Below, piece after piece: positions 63,995 through 64,000 of a stretch of 64,000 nt of DNA (position 1 is its first letter; each line of letters begins with the position of its first letter). This stretch comes from Cyclobacteriaceae bacterium. GTDB taxonomy: Bacteria; Bacteroidota; Bacteroidia; Cytophagales; Cyclobacteriaceae. Location: positions 37,184 to 101,183 of the forward strand of contig JALHRJ010000007.1 of assembly GCA_022841475.1 (NCBI GenBank). Reading direction: 5' to 3'. The position numbers were made by a program, and so were the translations under genes. The notes beneath the pieces are model-generated. The model saw only the letters and a list, made by a program, of their open reading frames with translations, was not told the DNA's origin and searched no databases.

Positions 63995-64000
63995 TCTCAA

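Overview
This window reads as chromosome of an aerobic or facultative member of the Bacteroidota, most likely Cytophagales. The evidence is a type IX secretion C-terminal sorting domain on a giant secreted protein, several TAnnTTTG promoter boxes of the Bacteroidota type, SPOR, TolQ/ExbD/TonB and TPR envelope genes, and bacteroidetal families such as DUF3667 and PycTM. No rRNA, tRNA or CRISPR array was seen. Genes are dense. At five convergent junctions the two stop codons abut or overlap within 0-4 nt.

Layout. 1-4634: end of a giant PKD-repeat adhesin or secreted protein with a sorting domain. 4631-7912: a hybrid histidine kinase and a sigma-54 activator. 8034-10098: TerB-like protein, rhomboid protease and DNA polymerase III delta. 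10303-17783: an envelope block (TPR protein, beta-barrel, SPOR protein, TolQ/ExbB, ExbD, TonB). 17785-24388: tyrS, a MazG-like NTP pyrophosphatase, a small two-gene operon behind a pair of palindromic operators, a membrane zinc-ribbon protein, a Prc protease and a TraB/GumN protein. 24535-30653: a TerB-ABCG transporter, a lipoprotein, a histone-deacetylase-like amidohydrolase and an MFS carrier. 30669-39094: ligD and ku (bacterial NHEJ) with a HigA N-terminal fragment, a Rieske oxygenase, TPR, TetR-like and ABC1/UbiB kinase genes between them. 39449-48360: methyltransferase, TPR, DUF3667, HEAT-like, ABC-F, ECF sigma, desaturase, tandem cold-shock genes, a bestrophin-like protein and an orphan Pycsar-type effector (PycTM).

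48514-60028 is the most striking part. It is one long co-oriented cluster: a pyruvate:flavodoxin oxidoreductase that lacks its C-terminal ferredoxin domain, a dihydroorotate-dehydrogenase-like flavoprotein, a long-chain flavodoxin, an unrecognised protein with the signature residues of a protein-kinase-like fold, an RseC-like protein and rnfBCDGEA. I infer that 2-oxoacid oxidation reduces the flavodoxin, which then feeds the Rnf ion pump, with the kinase-like protein as an undescribed accessory or regulator. A MITE-like palindromic element splits rnfD from rnfG. 60029-60565 is a decayed patch with an IS3 transposase remnant. The window ends in an IPT/Kelch lipoprotein, an outer-membrane barrel and a secreted WD40 protein.
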